A stretch of DNA of 33,590 nucleotides from Chitinophagaceae bacterium (GCA_013696395.1 JACCYQ010000210.1:1-33590), one strand, 5' to 3'. Numbered from the stretch's first letter, positions 16,041 to 24,731 are shown. Notes: generated by a model not told the origin, from the letters alone. A program made the numbers and translations.

Positions 16041-17177
16041 CTAAATTACCACAGGCTCATGGTGATGATCAACATCATCATGCCCACCTTCAAAAGCCTG
16101 CCCGATAAAAATAGCTGTCAGGTTTGTGAAAATAAATGCCTGTATAAATACAATCAAGATCTCTATCAGGTAAATAAATACAGTAAATAAAATAGAGAAT
16201 GGAGAAAAACCCCAACCGGCTATACTGTTCATTGCCCCAAAAATAAAAATCAATGATATAAAACTTAAAATGATAATATGCCCTGCAACCATATTTGCAA
16301 ACAAACGCACGATCAATGCAAAAGGCTTTGTAAACACACCGAGTATTTCAACAGGAATCAAAATAACCTTAATGGCATGTGGAACGGGTGGCCAAAAAAT
16401 ATGTGCCCAGAAATGTTTGTTGGTACTTAACATGGTAACAATAAATGAAATAACACCCAATACTAAAGTAAAAGCGATGTTGCCGGTTACGTTGGCTGAA
16501 CCAGGCAATAAACCGGCAAAGCTGTTTATGATGATAAAAAAGAATATGGTTAATAAATAAGGCAGGTATTTTTTGTATTTTCTACCCAGGTTTGGTTTTG
16601 CAACTTCATCTCTAACAAAAGTAATTAGCGGTTCAATGGCGTTCTGCCAACCTTTAGGCGCAGATGTAGTGCCCTGGCCTTCTTTATATTTTTTAGCTAT
16701 GCTGGTTAACAACCAAACCAATAACGTTAGTGCAAGTATCATCTGCACCACGTTACGCGTTAATGAAAAATCATATACCTGTACTGAAGAATCTAATGTA
16801 CGCCCATCTTCTAAAACTGGAACGATACTACTCCCCTGCTGGCGGTATCCTTTATAAGCATCCTCACCATGATGAAATTTAGAAGACATAAAAACATCAA
16901 GGCCCCTTTGCGGAGAAAATAAGATTACCGGTAAAGGAATAGTGGCGTGAAAATCGCCAACAGTAAAAAAGTGAAATTCATGTCCGTCTTTGATGTGATC
17001 CATGATGGTTTTGGCTGGATCAAATTTGGCATCAGCATGTTCAACTTCAAAATCAGCGGTTGTGCCGGGAAGGGTATCGCCGAGGTCATTTTGCTGAGAC
17101 ATTATGGGATTGAAAACCGACCAGGTAAATAAGCTGAAAACCAATACCAATAAGCATTTTACTCGTGTTGAAGCCAT
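16041..17177 (-). CDS. atpB: ATP synthase F0 subunit a
   Basis: Subunit a holds the two proton half-channels beside the c ring. The ATG at 17177 is preferred: an in-frame start four codons earlier is a TTG lying almost on the predicted transcription start. The 378-residue protein has a signal-like N-terminal segment and a periplasmic extension of about 120 residues with many histidines, common in Bacteroidota a subunits. Membrane helices begin near 140. The essential arginine is R291 in 'FALIVRLFANMVAGH', and 'GLLPGSANVTGNIAFTL' is the conserved helix preceding it. The His/Asp-rich tail 'GGHDDVDHHHEP' is a small oddity. It is the first gene of the operon; no atpI-like gene precedes it. Confidence 0.95.
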   Translation of the reverse strand: MASTRVKCLLVLVFSLFTWSVFNPIMSQQNDLGDTLPGTTADFEVEHADAKFDPAKTIMDHIKDGHEFHFFTVGDFHATIPLPVILFSPQRGLDVFMSSKFHHGEDAYKGYRQQGSSIVPVLEDGRTLDSSVQVYDFSLTRNVVQMILALTLLVWLLTSIAKKYKEGQGTTSAPKGWQNAIEPLITFVRDEVAKPNLGRKYKKYLPYLLTIFFFIIINSFAGLLPGSANVTGNIAFTLVLGVISFIVTMLSTNKHFWAHIFWPPVPHAIKVILIPVEILGVFTKPFALIVRLFANMVAGHIIILSFISLIFIFGAMNSIAGWGFSPFSILFTVFIYLIEILIVFIQAFIFTNLTAIFIGQAFEGGHDDVDHHHEPVVI

Positions 17178-17197
17178 ACCGTTCCTCAAATTTGGCG

Positions 17198-17230
17198 CAA
17201 AGATAAGGAGGCATGGATGAAAAACCGCAA
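17198..17230 (-). promoter_or_regulatory. Putative promoter of the ATP synthase operon
   Basis: On the minus strand TATCTTTG (17205-17198) matches the Bacteroidota -7 box TAnnTTTG exactly. A TTG lies 22 bases upstream (17230-17228), one base longer than the usual spacing. Transcription would start near 17190, about 15 bases before the atpB ATG at 17177. Confidence 0.5.
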
Positions 17231-17241
17231 TAATTGTACAA

Positions 17242-17730
17242 CTAATAGGCTGAATCTTCTTTGTTTAAATCTTTTATTTTTTCGAGGTAAATAAGATCGA
17301 GCTGATCTTTAGGGAGGTTTACAGCTCTTTAATTTGTAATCAGTTGGTTGATGTGTAAAAATGGAATTTTGACGCCATCTATTTCGGCAATTTGAGATAC
17401 TGCGAGGCAATCCAGAATTGTAAAGTTTTCTAATCCTTTCATTGAAGTCATAATATCCAGCCTGGTACCATTTTTCAAATTAAAATCCGTCCACCCGGGT
17501 AAAAATTGCATTTGCTCAATGATCTGATAATCACCCATACCATATACAAATAATGCGGATCTTAATTTCTTTCTATTTTCAAGTGTGTCTTCAATCCAAA
17601 TATCGATATCCTCTGTGCTTCGCTGGTATCCGTTTAAATTAGTGTCTACACCACTTACCATAATATAAACAACCTGATGTTCTTCAAGGCTTCTCCAAAA
17701 TTTCAATAATTCTTCATCGAAAACATCCAT
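17242..17730 (-). pseudogene. Nucleotidyltransferase-fold (AbiEii-like) gene cut by an in-frame TAA
   Basis: The open frame from the ATG at 17730 codes for 133 residues and stops at TAA (17331-17329) after 'PFLHINQLITN'. The same frame continues without another stop for 28 codons, 'RAVNLPKDQLDLIYLEKIK...', to a TAG at 17244-17242. That continuation is the normal family C-terminus, where 'NK.A..RPKD..D...LEKI' is expected, so TAA replaces what was probably AAA (Lys). The rest fits a small nucleotidyltransferase: 'RSTEDIDIWIED' carries D41 and D43, and 'RLDIMTS' supplies D92. The usual 'GG' of the first motif is 'SG' (S26-G27), a second weakening. Such proteins occur in chromosomal cassettes and some toxin modules. 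It follows the small gene at 17732 by 1 base. Confidence 0.75.
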
Positions 17731-17731
17731 A

Positions 17732-17926
17732 TTATTTTGATTGAGACTTCATCGGATTGTAGGGGCTGATCTTCGCATTTTTTAACATGATCCCAATCTT
17801 CATTAGTTTAGTCATTATAAAAAACCGTTCTGCAGGTGTACGTTTTAAGGCCTCTTTTAAAAGGTCCGTTTCTGCTTTTTCATAATGAGCATCCATCAGT
17901 TAAGTGATATGTATTTTCTGGTTCAT
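17732..17926 (-). pseudogene. Small partner gene of the nucleotidyltransferase, probably with a nonsense codon
   Basis: An ATG at 17926 lies 2 bases past the ABC transporter stop. Its frame reads MNQKIHIT, then TAA (17902-17900), then continues as L-MDAHYEKAETDLLKEALK... to a stop at 17732. The part from the second ATG (17896) is a 54-residue frame with 'LLKEALKRTPAERFFIMTKL', resembling from memory small proteins that precede AbiEii-like nucleotidyltransferases in Bacteroidota. Either the gene starts at 17896 and is intact, or the TAA is a nonsense mutation in a longer original. The tight spacing to genes on both sides suggests a former three-gene unit with the ABC exporter. Confidence 0.55.
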
Positions 17927-17928
17927 GA

Positions 17929-19686
17929 TTAAGCTAAAGAAATAACTTTTTTTTCAAATTGCATCTCATGTAATTTACTGTAAAATCCACCGTTGGCCAA
18001 CAGTTCATCATGCGTACCAACCTCTTTTAATTCACCTTTATCCAACACAATAATTTGATTTGCTTTGCGAATAGTAGATAAGCGGTGTGCTATGACAATG
18101 GATGTTCTGTTGACGATTAATTTGTCAATGGCCTGTTGAATCATTTGTTCACTTTCGGTATCAATGGATGATGTGGCTTCATCCAAAATTAATATAGCAG
18201 GATTATATAAAAGTGCCCGGATAAAAGATAAAAGTTGCCGTTGACCAAGGGATAAGGTGGCGCCTCTTTCCCTTACATTATAATCATAGCCGCCTGGTAA
18301 TTGCATAATAAATGCATGCATACCCATAAGTTTGGCTGCCTGGATAACCTGCTCTTTTGATATTCCCGGATGACGCAGGGTAATATTATCCAGAATAGAT
18401 CCTGAAAACAGGAACACATCCTGCAAAACCACGCCAACACTTTCTCTTAATTTATCTAACTGGTAATCATTGATGTTGACTTTATCTATTAGGATCTCAC
18501 CTCTATTAACCTGGTATAACCTGTTAAGCAAACTGATGATTGTTGTTTTTCCGCTACCGGTATGTCCAACTATGGCCACAGTATCACCGGCATTCAAGGT
18601 AAAACTGATATTCTTTAATACTTCCTGGTCTGGCAAATAGCCAAAAGTTACATTCCTGAATTCTACCATTCCTTTCACTTTGCCGGGTGCATATAGCCCA
18701 TTTGTTTGGGTGATATCCTCATTATCCAAAACCTTAAAAACCCGCTCTGCAGCTATCATTCCCATCTGTATAACATTAAATTTGTCTGCTATAACTCTCA
18801 AAGGCCTGAAAATGAGATTCAGAAATTGAATAAAAGCCACCAATACCCCTGCATTCACTCTTTGCCCGGCGCCCCACCAAACAATTAATCCTACTGATGT
18901 AGCAAGAACGATCTCCACAACCGGGAAAAAAACGGAGTAAGCAAAAATTGCCTTGATATTAGCATCGCGGTGCTCTTTATTGATTTGTTTAAATTTATCA
19001 TATTCCCTTTTTTCCGCCGCAAATGCCTGGATTATTGCCATTCCGGTAAGGTGCTCCTGAACAAAGGCATTGAGATGACTAACGGCATTGCGTACGCGGT
19101 GAAAGGACCTGTTTACACTTTCCTTAAAATAATATGTGGCAATCAATATTAAAGGAAAAGGCACCAGGCAAATAAGTGTCAGACGCCAATCCATCCAGAA
19201 CATCACACCCAATACGCAAATAATAGAAAGAAAATCAGCGATGATGGATATTAATCCATCTGAAAAAACATCATTGATGCGTTCATTATCATCAACGGTG
19301 CGAGTGGTTAAAGTACCAATAGGCGTTTTATCAAATTGCCGGAGATTGAGTGATAATATTTTTTTATACACTGAAACCCTCATATCCTTAACTACATGCT
19401 GACCGAGCCAAGAGGTAATAAAAGAAAAATAAAACCGCAAGGCTGTTTCAACTAAAAGAAAAACGACCTGGATCACCGTAATCCAGATTACCATATCCAT
19501 CCATTTGTAAGTAATGTATTTATCAACCGTTTGTTGAATCAGATATGGACGAACCGGGGTAAATGCGGCTAACACAATAGCAAGCACAACAGATATGATA
19601 AATTGTTTTTTATACGGGCGGGCAAATTTAAAAACCCTGCGCAGAAGGTTAATATCGAATGACTTTTTTATTGCAGGATCCGCCAC
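17929..19686 (-). CDS. ABC exporter, fused membrane and ATPase domains (MdlB/YheH-like half transporter)
   Basis: A 585-residue half-transporter. Residues about 15-320 hold six membrane helices of the type I exporter fold, including the 'TRTVDDNERIND' coupling region. The nucleotide-binding domain has Walker A 'GHTGSGKT' (374-381), Q-loop Q422, signature 'LSLGQRQ' (478-484), Walker B 'ILILDE' (498-503) and switch H534. The 'LSLGQ' signature and 'SFIRALLYNPAILILDEATS' context resemble the MdlB/YheH side of multidrug or lipid exporters. It would work as a homodimer or with a partner encoded elsewhere. The start is a GTG at 19686; no nearby ATG gives a sensible protein. A -7-like TACATTTG lies at 19720-19713 on the minus strand, without a clear -33 box. 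Confidence 0.9.
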   Translation of the reverse strand: MADPAIKKSFDINLLRRVFKFARPYKKQFIISVVLAIVLAAFTPVRPYLIQQTVDKYITYKWMDMVIWITVIQVVFLLVETALRFYFSFITSWLGQHVVKDMRVSVYKKILSLNLRQFDKTPIGTLTTRTVDDNERINDVFSDGLISIIADFLSIICVLGVMFWMDWRLTLICLVPFPLILIATYYFKESVNRSFHRVRNAVSHLNAFVQEHLTGMAIIQAFAAEKREYDKFKQINKEHRDANIKAIFAYSVFFPVVEIVLATSVGLIVWWGAGQRVNAGVLVAFIQFLNLIFRPLRVIADKFNVIQMGMIAAERVFKVLDNEDITQTNGLYAPGKVKGMVEFRNVTFGYLPDQEVLKNISFTLNAGDTVAIVGHTGSGKTTIISLLNRLYQVNRGEILIDKVNINDYQLDKLRESVGVVLQDVFLFSGSILDNITLRHPGISKEQVIQAAKLMGMHAFIMQLPGGYDYNVRERGATLSLGQRQLLSFIRALLYNPAILILDEATSSIDTESEQMIQQAIDKLIVNRTSIVIAHRLSTIRKANQIIVLDKGELKEVGTHDELLANGGFYSKLHEMQFEKKVISLA

Positions 19687-19744
19687 GATTTAGAAAACAT
19701 TATTGTTAATCACAAATGTAAACAGAACAACTTTTAATTTTTTA

Positions 19745-21934
19745 TCACAGAATTTGTTCGGTATCCATGGCAGTTTTATAAGCCTTAATAAAGATAGCAC
19801 CGAGGTTTTTATATGGAGGAATATAGTCTTCTAAACCTTCAACTGTTACTGTTTTATTTAACTCCTTCCAAAAAGGAATCCAGTCGATATTTTGACCGTT
19901 ACGCAACTTTTCCATCAATAAATTAAAAAACGGTTGGTTAATGCGGGTTTTACCTATTTGTTTAGAAGCTATGATATGTGCATCCGGTGCATTTTGCAGA
20001 ATGTCGTGTATTAAATGATATCCGCCACATGATCCCATAAAAACAATCCGCGCTGATGGTAAAATCTGGTTGATGGTATAATTAGCATAATAACTGTGTC
20101 CCCTGTGAATTACAACCGTTGGCATCAGGTTATTTTTTGCCAGGTAAGCTTCCAATTCCCGCTGGGCTTTTTCATCTTCCCCGGTTTCTTCAGGCAAAGG
20201 CTTATTGGCAAAAATCATAACTGATTTACCTTTTAAAGACTGAATGTAAACCCATTTCTCCGTATGCGAAGTTTTCCAATTAGCATTATTAAATTGTCTT
20301 AGAAATCCCTGGAAGATATTCTGCCCGTCCTCATCCCCATAAAAGAAAACCTGCATCACTACTTTATCCTCAGCATTAGTCAAAGTTTTAAAGTTTACAT
20401 TATAAACAGGTGGTATGCCTAATTCGGTTGAGAGGTTTATATTATTAGTTGAATCTGCGGATTGAAATAGTTTGTCAAGCAAGTTATAAATGACCATACC
20501 TCTTTTATTATTCTGACCCACATTACGCTGGTAATTGATTTGGATATTATTGATCATTTCTTCAGCCAATGGTTTGATACTTTCAGCGATACTGGCATAA
20601 CTATCTGCCACATCCACACCATCTTCCAGTCCGTTGCTTTTTTCCAGGCCACCCACAAAAGCCTGCATCAGTTTAGCCGCATCATCCTGGTATTTAAAAG
20701 AGGCTAAAAAATTACTCAAGGTATTATATCCCGCAGCAATCTTAATAAACTTGCGGTACTTATCGAATTTCACGGTCATTAGCAATGAATCTCCGCGCTG
20801 CCCTATCCGGCTCATAATTAATGGGTATACCCCGTTAGTATAACTGGAAGTATAAATAATACCATCGCTCAACACGGCTACATAATATAATTCCTGTGCA
20901 CTTAATGGTTGTAAAATCCTGAAGCGGACAGCATCCGGAGAATTATGCAGCCCGTTGATCACATTTACAAAAGAACTGATGGCCTTTTTCTGCATCATTT
21001 CCATAATCGATGTAGATTCCTGGATGGGTTCACCATTGAGCTGCCTGTTTACATAGTCAATATGTGTTTTTACCAACAATTGAAAATATTTTACCTCATC
21101 ATTCTTTACTTCATCGATATCTTTAAAACTCAATTTTCCAGAAATAATATTATCCAAAAAAGGGAAATATAACTGACCACTGCCTCCGCTGGTTGCCATT
21201 TTACTTACCGTCTTCACCAAAGGATCATCCACTTTACGAATGGCAAAACCCAATCGATTATTGGCCGCTGCATAATCGTATAACTGGCGGGGATTATAAT
21301 ATGCCGCAACTTTAACAAGGCTATCCAGGAAGGGAATACCTGGATTTTCCGATAAAGTCTGCAGCGTTTTTTCCGGGTAAATATTTACATATTTTTTTAT
21401 CAGCGTGTAGCGGCTATCATTATATCCTATACTTTGTTCAAAAATATTTGCCTTCATTACTGCATTACCTACTTCATAAGGTAATTCAGCTATAGTTGTT
21501 TCAATATTGTTTTGAGACCTGTCCGCCTCTATTAATTTTTCATAGGATGAAATAGTTGCAGGAATATAAGAAGCAGCGTAGGTTGAACTGCGCCGGTTGT
21601 TGTTGATATATTTCAGCACATTTGCCAGCCCGTGTAAATACTGAACTTTTAACCGGTGATCAAGGATGGTGTCTTTTTCTATATTAAACTGGATTTCATC
21701 TACCTTATTCTGAATGGATTGGTGAATATAAAATTCGACCTCCCTGGTTGTTGAAATTTGGGAAGATGTTTTATTATCCGCAAAGGCCTTTTGCTCCTTA
21801 TCAATGTAATCGTGATTTAACTGCCGCCTGAATTCCGGATTCAGATTTCTATAAATATTGCTGTCACCCTGGGCATAAAGATCCATGCTGCACGCTACAA
21901 ACAGAAAAAGAATGAAAAAAGGGGTTGATCTCAT
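19745..21934 (-). CDS. Secreted protein with probable C-terminal caspase-like (clan CD) domain
   Basis: A 729-residue exported protein of no recognised family, with a signal peptide (residues 1-22, ending 'LYAQG'). Residues about 30-500 are mostly helical and may be a repeat scaffold. Residues about 524-700 alternate strands and helices as in caspase/gingipain/CHAT folds: strand 'KVVMQVFFYG' (524-533), strand 'SVMIFANK', strand and histidine 'TVVIHRGHSYY' (606-616), strand and cysteine 'ARIVFMGSCGGYH' (628-640), then 'HIIASKQIGKTRINQPFFNL', a post-cysteine strand and helix. H613 (or H610) and C636 would be the catalytic dyad. The His-Cys spacing of 23-26 is shorter than in gingipains (about 33). 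It lies 58 bases upstream of the ABC exporter gene on the same strand. Activity is unproven; an inactive fold is possible. Confidence 0.75.
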   Translation of the reverse strand: MRSTPFFILFLFVACSMDLYAQGDSNIYRNLNPEFRRQLNHDYIDKEQKAFADNKTSSQISTTREVEFYIHQSIQNKVDEIQFNIEKDTILDHRLKVQYLHGLANVLKYINNNRRSSTYAASYIPATISSYEKLIEADRSQNNIETTIAELPYEVGNAVMKANIFEQSIGYNDSRYTLIKKYVNIYPEKTLQTLSENPGIPFLDSLVKVAAYYNPRQLYDYAAANNRLGFAIRKVDDPLVKTVSKMATSGGSGQLYFPFLDNIISGKLSFKDIDEVKNDEVKYFQLLVKTHIDYVNRQLNGEPIQESTSIMEMMQKKAISSFVNVINGLHNSPDAVRFRILQPLSAQELYYVAVLSDGIIYTSSYTNGVYPLIMSRIGQRGDSLLMTVKFDKYRKFIKIAAGYNTLSNFLASFKYQDDAAKLMQAFVGGLEKSNGLEDGVDVADSYASIAESIKPLAEEMINNIQINYQRNVGQNNKRGMVIYNLLDKLFQSADSTNNINLSTELGIPPVYNVNFKTLTNAEDKVVMQVFFYGDEDGQNIFQGFLRQFNNANWKTSHTEKWVYIQSLKGKSVMIFANKPLPEETGEDEKAQRELEAYLAKNNLMPTVVIHRGHSYYANYTINQILPSARIVFMGSCGGYHLIHDILQNAPDAHIIASKQIGKTRINQPFFNLLMEKLRNGQNIDWIPFWKELNKTVTVEGLEDYIPPYKNLGAIFIKAYKTAMDTEQIL

Positions 21935-22098
21935 AATGATTAGTGAAACAAAATTAATGCCCCACAGTTTATATTGGGTGATAAAGGATTAAATTCTTAT
22001 TTATAGAACAATTTACAGGCTATTAAGCTGGTTTTTAAATGTTAAAAATTATAAAACGATAAACCTGCCACTATATTATTTAATTATTAAGTATTGGT

Positions 22099-22141
22099 TA
22101 AGGAGATCTGTTTTATGAAGGTATGCCTTCAATTATTGTAG
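22099..22141 (+). promoter_or_regulatory. Strong Shine-Dalgarno followed by a tiny leader frame
   Basis: TAAGGAG (22099-22105) lies 9 bases before an ATG at 22115 whose frame reads MKVCLQLL and stops at 22141. The ribosome site is poorly placed for the regulator's possible starts at 22123 (17 bases) or 22165 (none nearby). This is unusual in a genome where most genes lack such a site, and it may couple or tune translation of the response regulator. Confidence 0.35.
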
Positions 22142-22164
22142 GTTTGCCGAAATTTGATCACTTC

Positions 22165-22842
22165 ATGGAACCCAATGCACGAAAAGTGTTGATTGCTGAT
22201 GATGAACCGGATATTTTAGAGATTCTTAAGTATAATCTTATTTCTGCAGGGTATTCCGTTTTTACAGCTAAGGACGGGGATGATGCACTTGAAAAAGCTA
22301 GAATCCACCAGCCCCAATTAATTGTCCTGGATGTTATGATGCCCAAAAAAACAGGCATTGAAGTTTGTGAACGCCTGAGGAAGCTACCCCAGTTTAAAGA
22401 TACACTGATCCTTTTTCTGACCGCCTTAAATGATGATGGAACACAAGTAAAAGTTTTAGAGACTGGTGCCGATGATTATATTAGTAAACCAGTGAGCCCG
22501 AAAGTCTTTACAAGCCGCGTAAATGCATTATTCAGGCGCATACCGGAATCGGGCGAGAAAATATTAGAATTGGAAAACCTGGTGATCGATCCACAGAAGT
22601 TCCTGGTGATTCATAATGGAAAGGAAATCATTCTCGCAAAAAAAGAATTTGAACTTTTATATCTCCTGGCATCAAGACCAGGACGTGTTTTTTTACGCAA
22701 TGAAATTTTAAGCCAGGTTTGGGGAGCCGATGTAATTGTGGGTGACCGAACTATTGACGTACATGTTCGAAAAATAAGGCAAAAATTGGGAATCGATTGC
22801 ATCACTACAGTTAAGGGTGTTGGTTATAAATTTGAAATGTAG
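22165..22842 (+). CDS. PhoB/OmpR-family response regulator
   Basis: A 225-residue DNA-binding response regulator. The ATG at 22165 is preferred because the receiver domain begins at once ('KVLIADDEPDILEILKYNL'); an in-frame ATG at 22123 would add 14 unrelated residues. The receiver has acidic D12/D13, phosphoacceptor D56 ('VLDVMMPKK'), T86 ('LFLTAL') and K108 ('YISKPVSP'). The C-terminal winged helix (about 130-225) has 'AKKEFELLYLLASRPGRVF' and 'VGDRTIDVHVRKIRQKLG', ending 'VKGVGYKFEM', as in PhoB/OmpR. Its likely partner is the histidine kinase 435 bases downstream on the same strand. Target genes cannot be read from the sequence. Confidence 0.93.
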   Translation: MEPNARKVLIADDEPDILEILKYNLISAGYSVFTAKDGDDALEKARIHQPQLIVLDVMMPKKTGIEVCERLRKLPQFKDTLILFLTALNDDGTQVKVLETGADDYISKPVSPKVFTSRVNALFRRIPESGEKILELENLVIDPQKFLVIHNGKEIILAKKEFELLYLLASRPGRVFLRNEILSQVWGADVIVGDRTIDVHVRKIRQKLGIDCITTVKGVGYKFEM

Positions 22843-22889
22843 ACTTAATTTATCATTTTCTTTGATCGAGCATTTCATAATTCTTCGCA

Positions 22890-23069
22890 ATGGAAGTCAA
22901 TTGGTATATTATTTTAATAGCAGGCGTTGTGTTACTGACCTTGTTGGTTATTATAATTTATTATAACCGCAGGGACAGGAAACAACTGGAAAAGAAAATT
23001 AATCTTGATTATCCCAAACCCAAAAAAAAATCTGGTGAAGAAGATCCTGACGATCTAAAAGGAACCTGA
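22890..23069 (+). CDS. Small single-helix membrane protein between regulator and kinase genes
   Basis: A 59-residue protein from the ATG at 22890. Residues 6-25 form one membrane helix ('YIILIAGVVLLTLLVIIIYY'). A basic patch ('NRRDRKQLEKK'), then 'DYPKPKKKSGEEDPDD' and a short tail make a charged cytoplasmic end. The layout (short N-terminus, one helix, basic stop-transfer, acidic tail with 'DYPKP') resembles, from memory, small membrane proteins seen in Bacteroidota; no function is known. It lies 47 bases after the response regulator and 208 before the kinase, so it may be cotranscribed with the regulator. Confidence 0.7.
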   Translation: MEVNWYIILIAGVVLLTLLVIIIYYNRRDRKQLEKKINLDYPKPKKKSGEEDPDDLKGT

Positions 23070-23277
23070 GTATGCTGCAGATTTAAATACCCTCCAAAAA
23101 AACAACATTCAATGATCTAAAACCATTTAATATACAAAGTATATTTATAATGGAACCGGTAAAGACTTTTATCACTTCAGCTGCAATTTACACTTCGGTT
23201 AAAGGAAGAATTATAACTGAAAATGTAATAGTTTCATTCTAAAGATAATTACCCGCTATACTAAATTGGTTTGATAC

Positions 23278-24327
23278 ATGTTTAATGCAAAGACTTTTAC
23301 CCCACGTCAACTTTCAGCCTTTACTTCAATTATTATTTCCATACCCATTGCTGCAGGCATCTGGTTTCTTGAAAGAAGCTGGATGATATCTTCTATTTCA
23401 CTGGTCATCATTTTTGCAGGTAGCTACCTTTTAATTTCGTTTACGCTGCAACGTTTTATTTATCGTAAAATAAAATTGATTTACAAATTCATATACCAAA
23501 CTAAAGCCAGTAAAAGAGAAGAGATGTATTATAAATACATTTTACCGCAAAAAAGTATTGAGGAAGTAAGTGAAGATGTACAGGCATGGGCTGTTGAACG
23601 AAGTTTGGAAATTGATTTATTACGAAAAAATGAAGAATTCAGAAAAGAGTTTCTTCAAAATCTTTCTCATGAATTTAAAACCCCGGTATTCGCCATCCAG
23701 GGGTATATCGACACGCTGCGTGATGGTGCCATGCTGGAACCAGAGACATTAAAACGTTTTCTCAATAATGCTTCCAGTAATGTAACGCGTTTACTAAACC
23801 TGCTGAATGACCTGGATGAAATATCAAGACTTGAGCGCGGTGAACAGGTATTGCATAAACAGAATTTTATTATACAAGAACTGGTAAAACAAGTTTATGA
23901 TAGTTTGTCTATAAAATCCAGAGAAAAACAGATAATCTTCTCTATAAAGAAAGGGTGTGAATCCCCATTAACCGTTTTTGCCGACAAGGAAAAAATAAGG
24001 CAGGTGATTATTAACCTGGTCGACAATTCCATTAAGTACGGCAAAATAGATGGGCATATTGTCGCAAGCATGTACCCATTAGATGAACAACGGATACTTG
24101 TTGAAATTAGTGATAATGGAATCGGAATTCCTGAAAAACACCTGGAACGCGTTTTTGAACGTTTCTACCGTACAGAAGAAGGGCGCAGTCATGATGTTAC
24201 GGGTTCCGGATTAGGATTAGCAATCAGCAAACATATTATTGAAGCACATGGGCAAACTATTCATGTTCGCAGCTCTGTTGAAGTAGGAACAACCATTGGA
24301 TTTACATTGGATTCCAAAAGAGATTAA
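23278..24327 (+). CDS. PhoR-like membrane sensor histidine kinase
   Basis: A 349-residue kinase. Two membrane helices at about 15-31 and 36-58 are joined by a very short loop, so there is almost no periplasmic sensor domain. Residues about 62-120 form a linker helix. The phosphorylated histidine is H131 in 'NLSHEFKTPVFAIQGYI'. The ATPase domain has the N box 'NLVDNSIKYG' (N250), G1 'SDNGIGIP' (278-285), 'ERFYRTEEGRS' and G2 'GSGLGLA' (309-315). It resembles PhoR/WalK kinases in core but not in sensor length. It should phosphorylate the regulator encoded just upstream. It ends in a 4-base overlap with the convergent lipoprotein gene. Confidence 0.92.
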   Translation: MFNAKTFTPRQLSAFTSIIISIPIAAGIWFLERSWMISSISLVIIFAGSYLLISFTLQRFIYRKIKLIYKFIYQTKASKREEMYYKYILPQKSIEEVSEDVQAWAVERSLEIDLLRKNEEFRKEFLQNLSHEFKTPVFAIQGYIDTLRDGAMLEPETLKRFLNNASSNVTRLLNLLNDLDEISRLERGEQVLHKQNFIIQELVKQVYDSLSIKSREKQIIFSIKKGCESPLTVFADKEKIRQVIINLVDNSIKYGKIDGHIVASMYPLDEQRILVEISDNGIGIPEKHLERVFERFYRTEEGRSHDVTGSGLGLAISKHIIEAHGQTIHVRSSVEVGTTIGFTLDSKRD

Positions 24328-24722
24328 TAATAATTCTTCCCTTCCTCCAGGCTTTTAAAAAAATCAACTGCTTCATGATTCATCCTGGTATGATGTAAAA
24401 CACCATCAAGTGTGAATGAAAAATACCGGCAATCCTCAGCATCCGCGAATTGTGCCTCCAATAATTTATTACCCTGCTGAAAAAAAAATACTTTCCCTTT
24501 ATAAACGCAAGGCATTGCCTGAACTTCTTTTGAATCTACGAAACCGATGAGGCGGTGTATAGCTGCGCTATTCGTTGTGGCTACCGTTTTTGAAACAGCA
24601 CCGGGCTCAGGTATGGCAAACTCAATAACTACACTATCCGTTTCAACAATTGAATTAACGATTGGACTGGTGCAGGAAAAACAGATTATAGTGATTACCG
24701 CAATAAAGATTATATTTTTCAT
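24324..24722 (-). CDS. Small lipoprotein of unknown function
   Basis: A 132-residue predicted lipoprotein. The signal ends in a lipobox-like 'IICFSC' with C17 as the lipidated cysteine. The mature part has a predicted beta-rich plan: 'DSVVIEFAIPEPG', a Thr/Ser region 'KTVATTNSAAIHRLIGF', then 'C.YKGKVFFFQQGNKLLEAQF' and 'DCRYFSFTLDGVLHH'. The order of these elements matches the lipoprotein at 30977, pointing to distant homology. It lies 9 bases after the DUF5690 gene on the same strand, so the two are probably one operon. No named family was recognised. Confidence 0.75.
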   Translation of the reverse strand: MKNIIFIAVITIICFSCTSPIVNSIVETDSVVIEFAIPEPGAVSKTVATTNSAAIHRLIGFVDSKEVQAMPCVYKGKVFFFQQGNKLLEAQFADAEDCRYFSFTLDGVLHHTRMNHEAVDFFKSLEEGKNYY

Positions 24723-24731
24723 GCGTCCATT

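Noticed and set aside
21949-21956. TAATTTTG (minus strand) as promoter of the 729-residue gene
   Set aside because: The -7 match is good but there is no TTG at the right distance, so it was not listed as a promoter.
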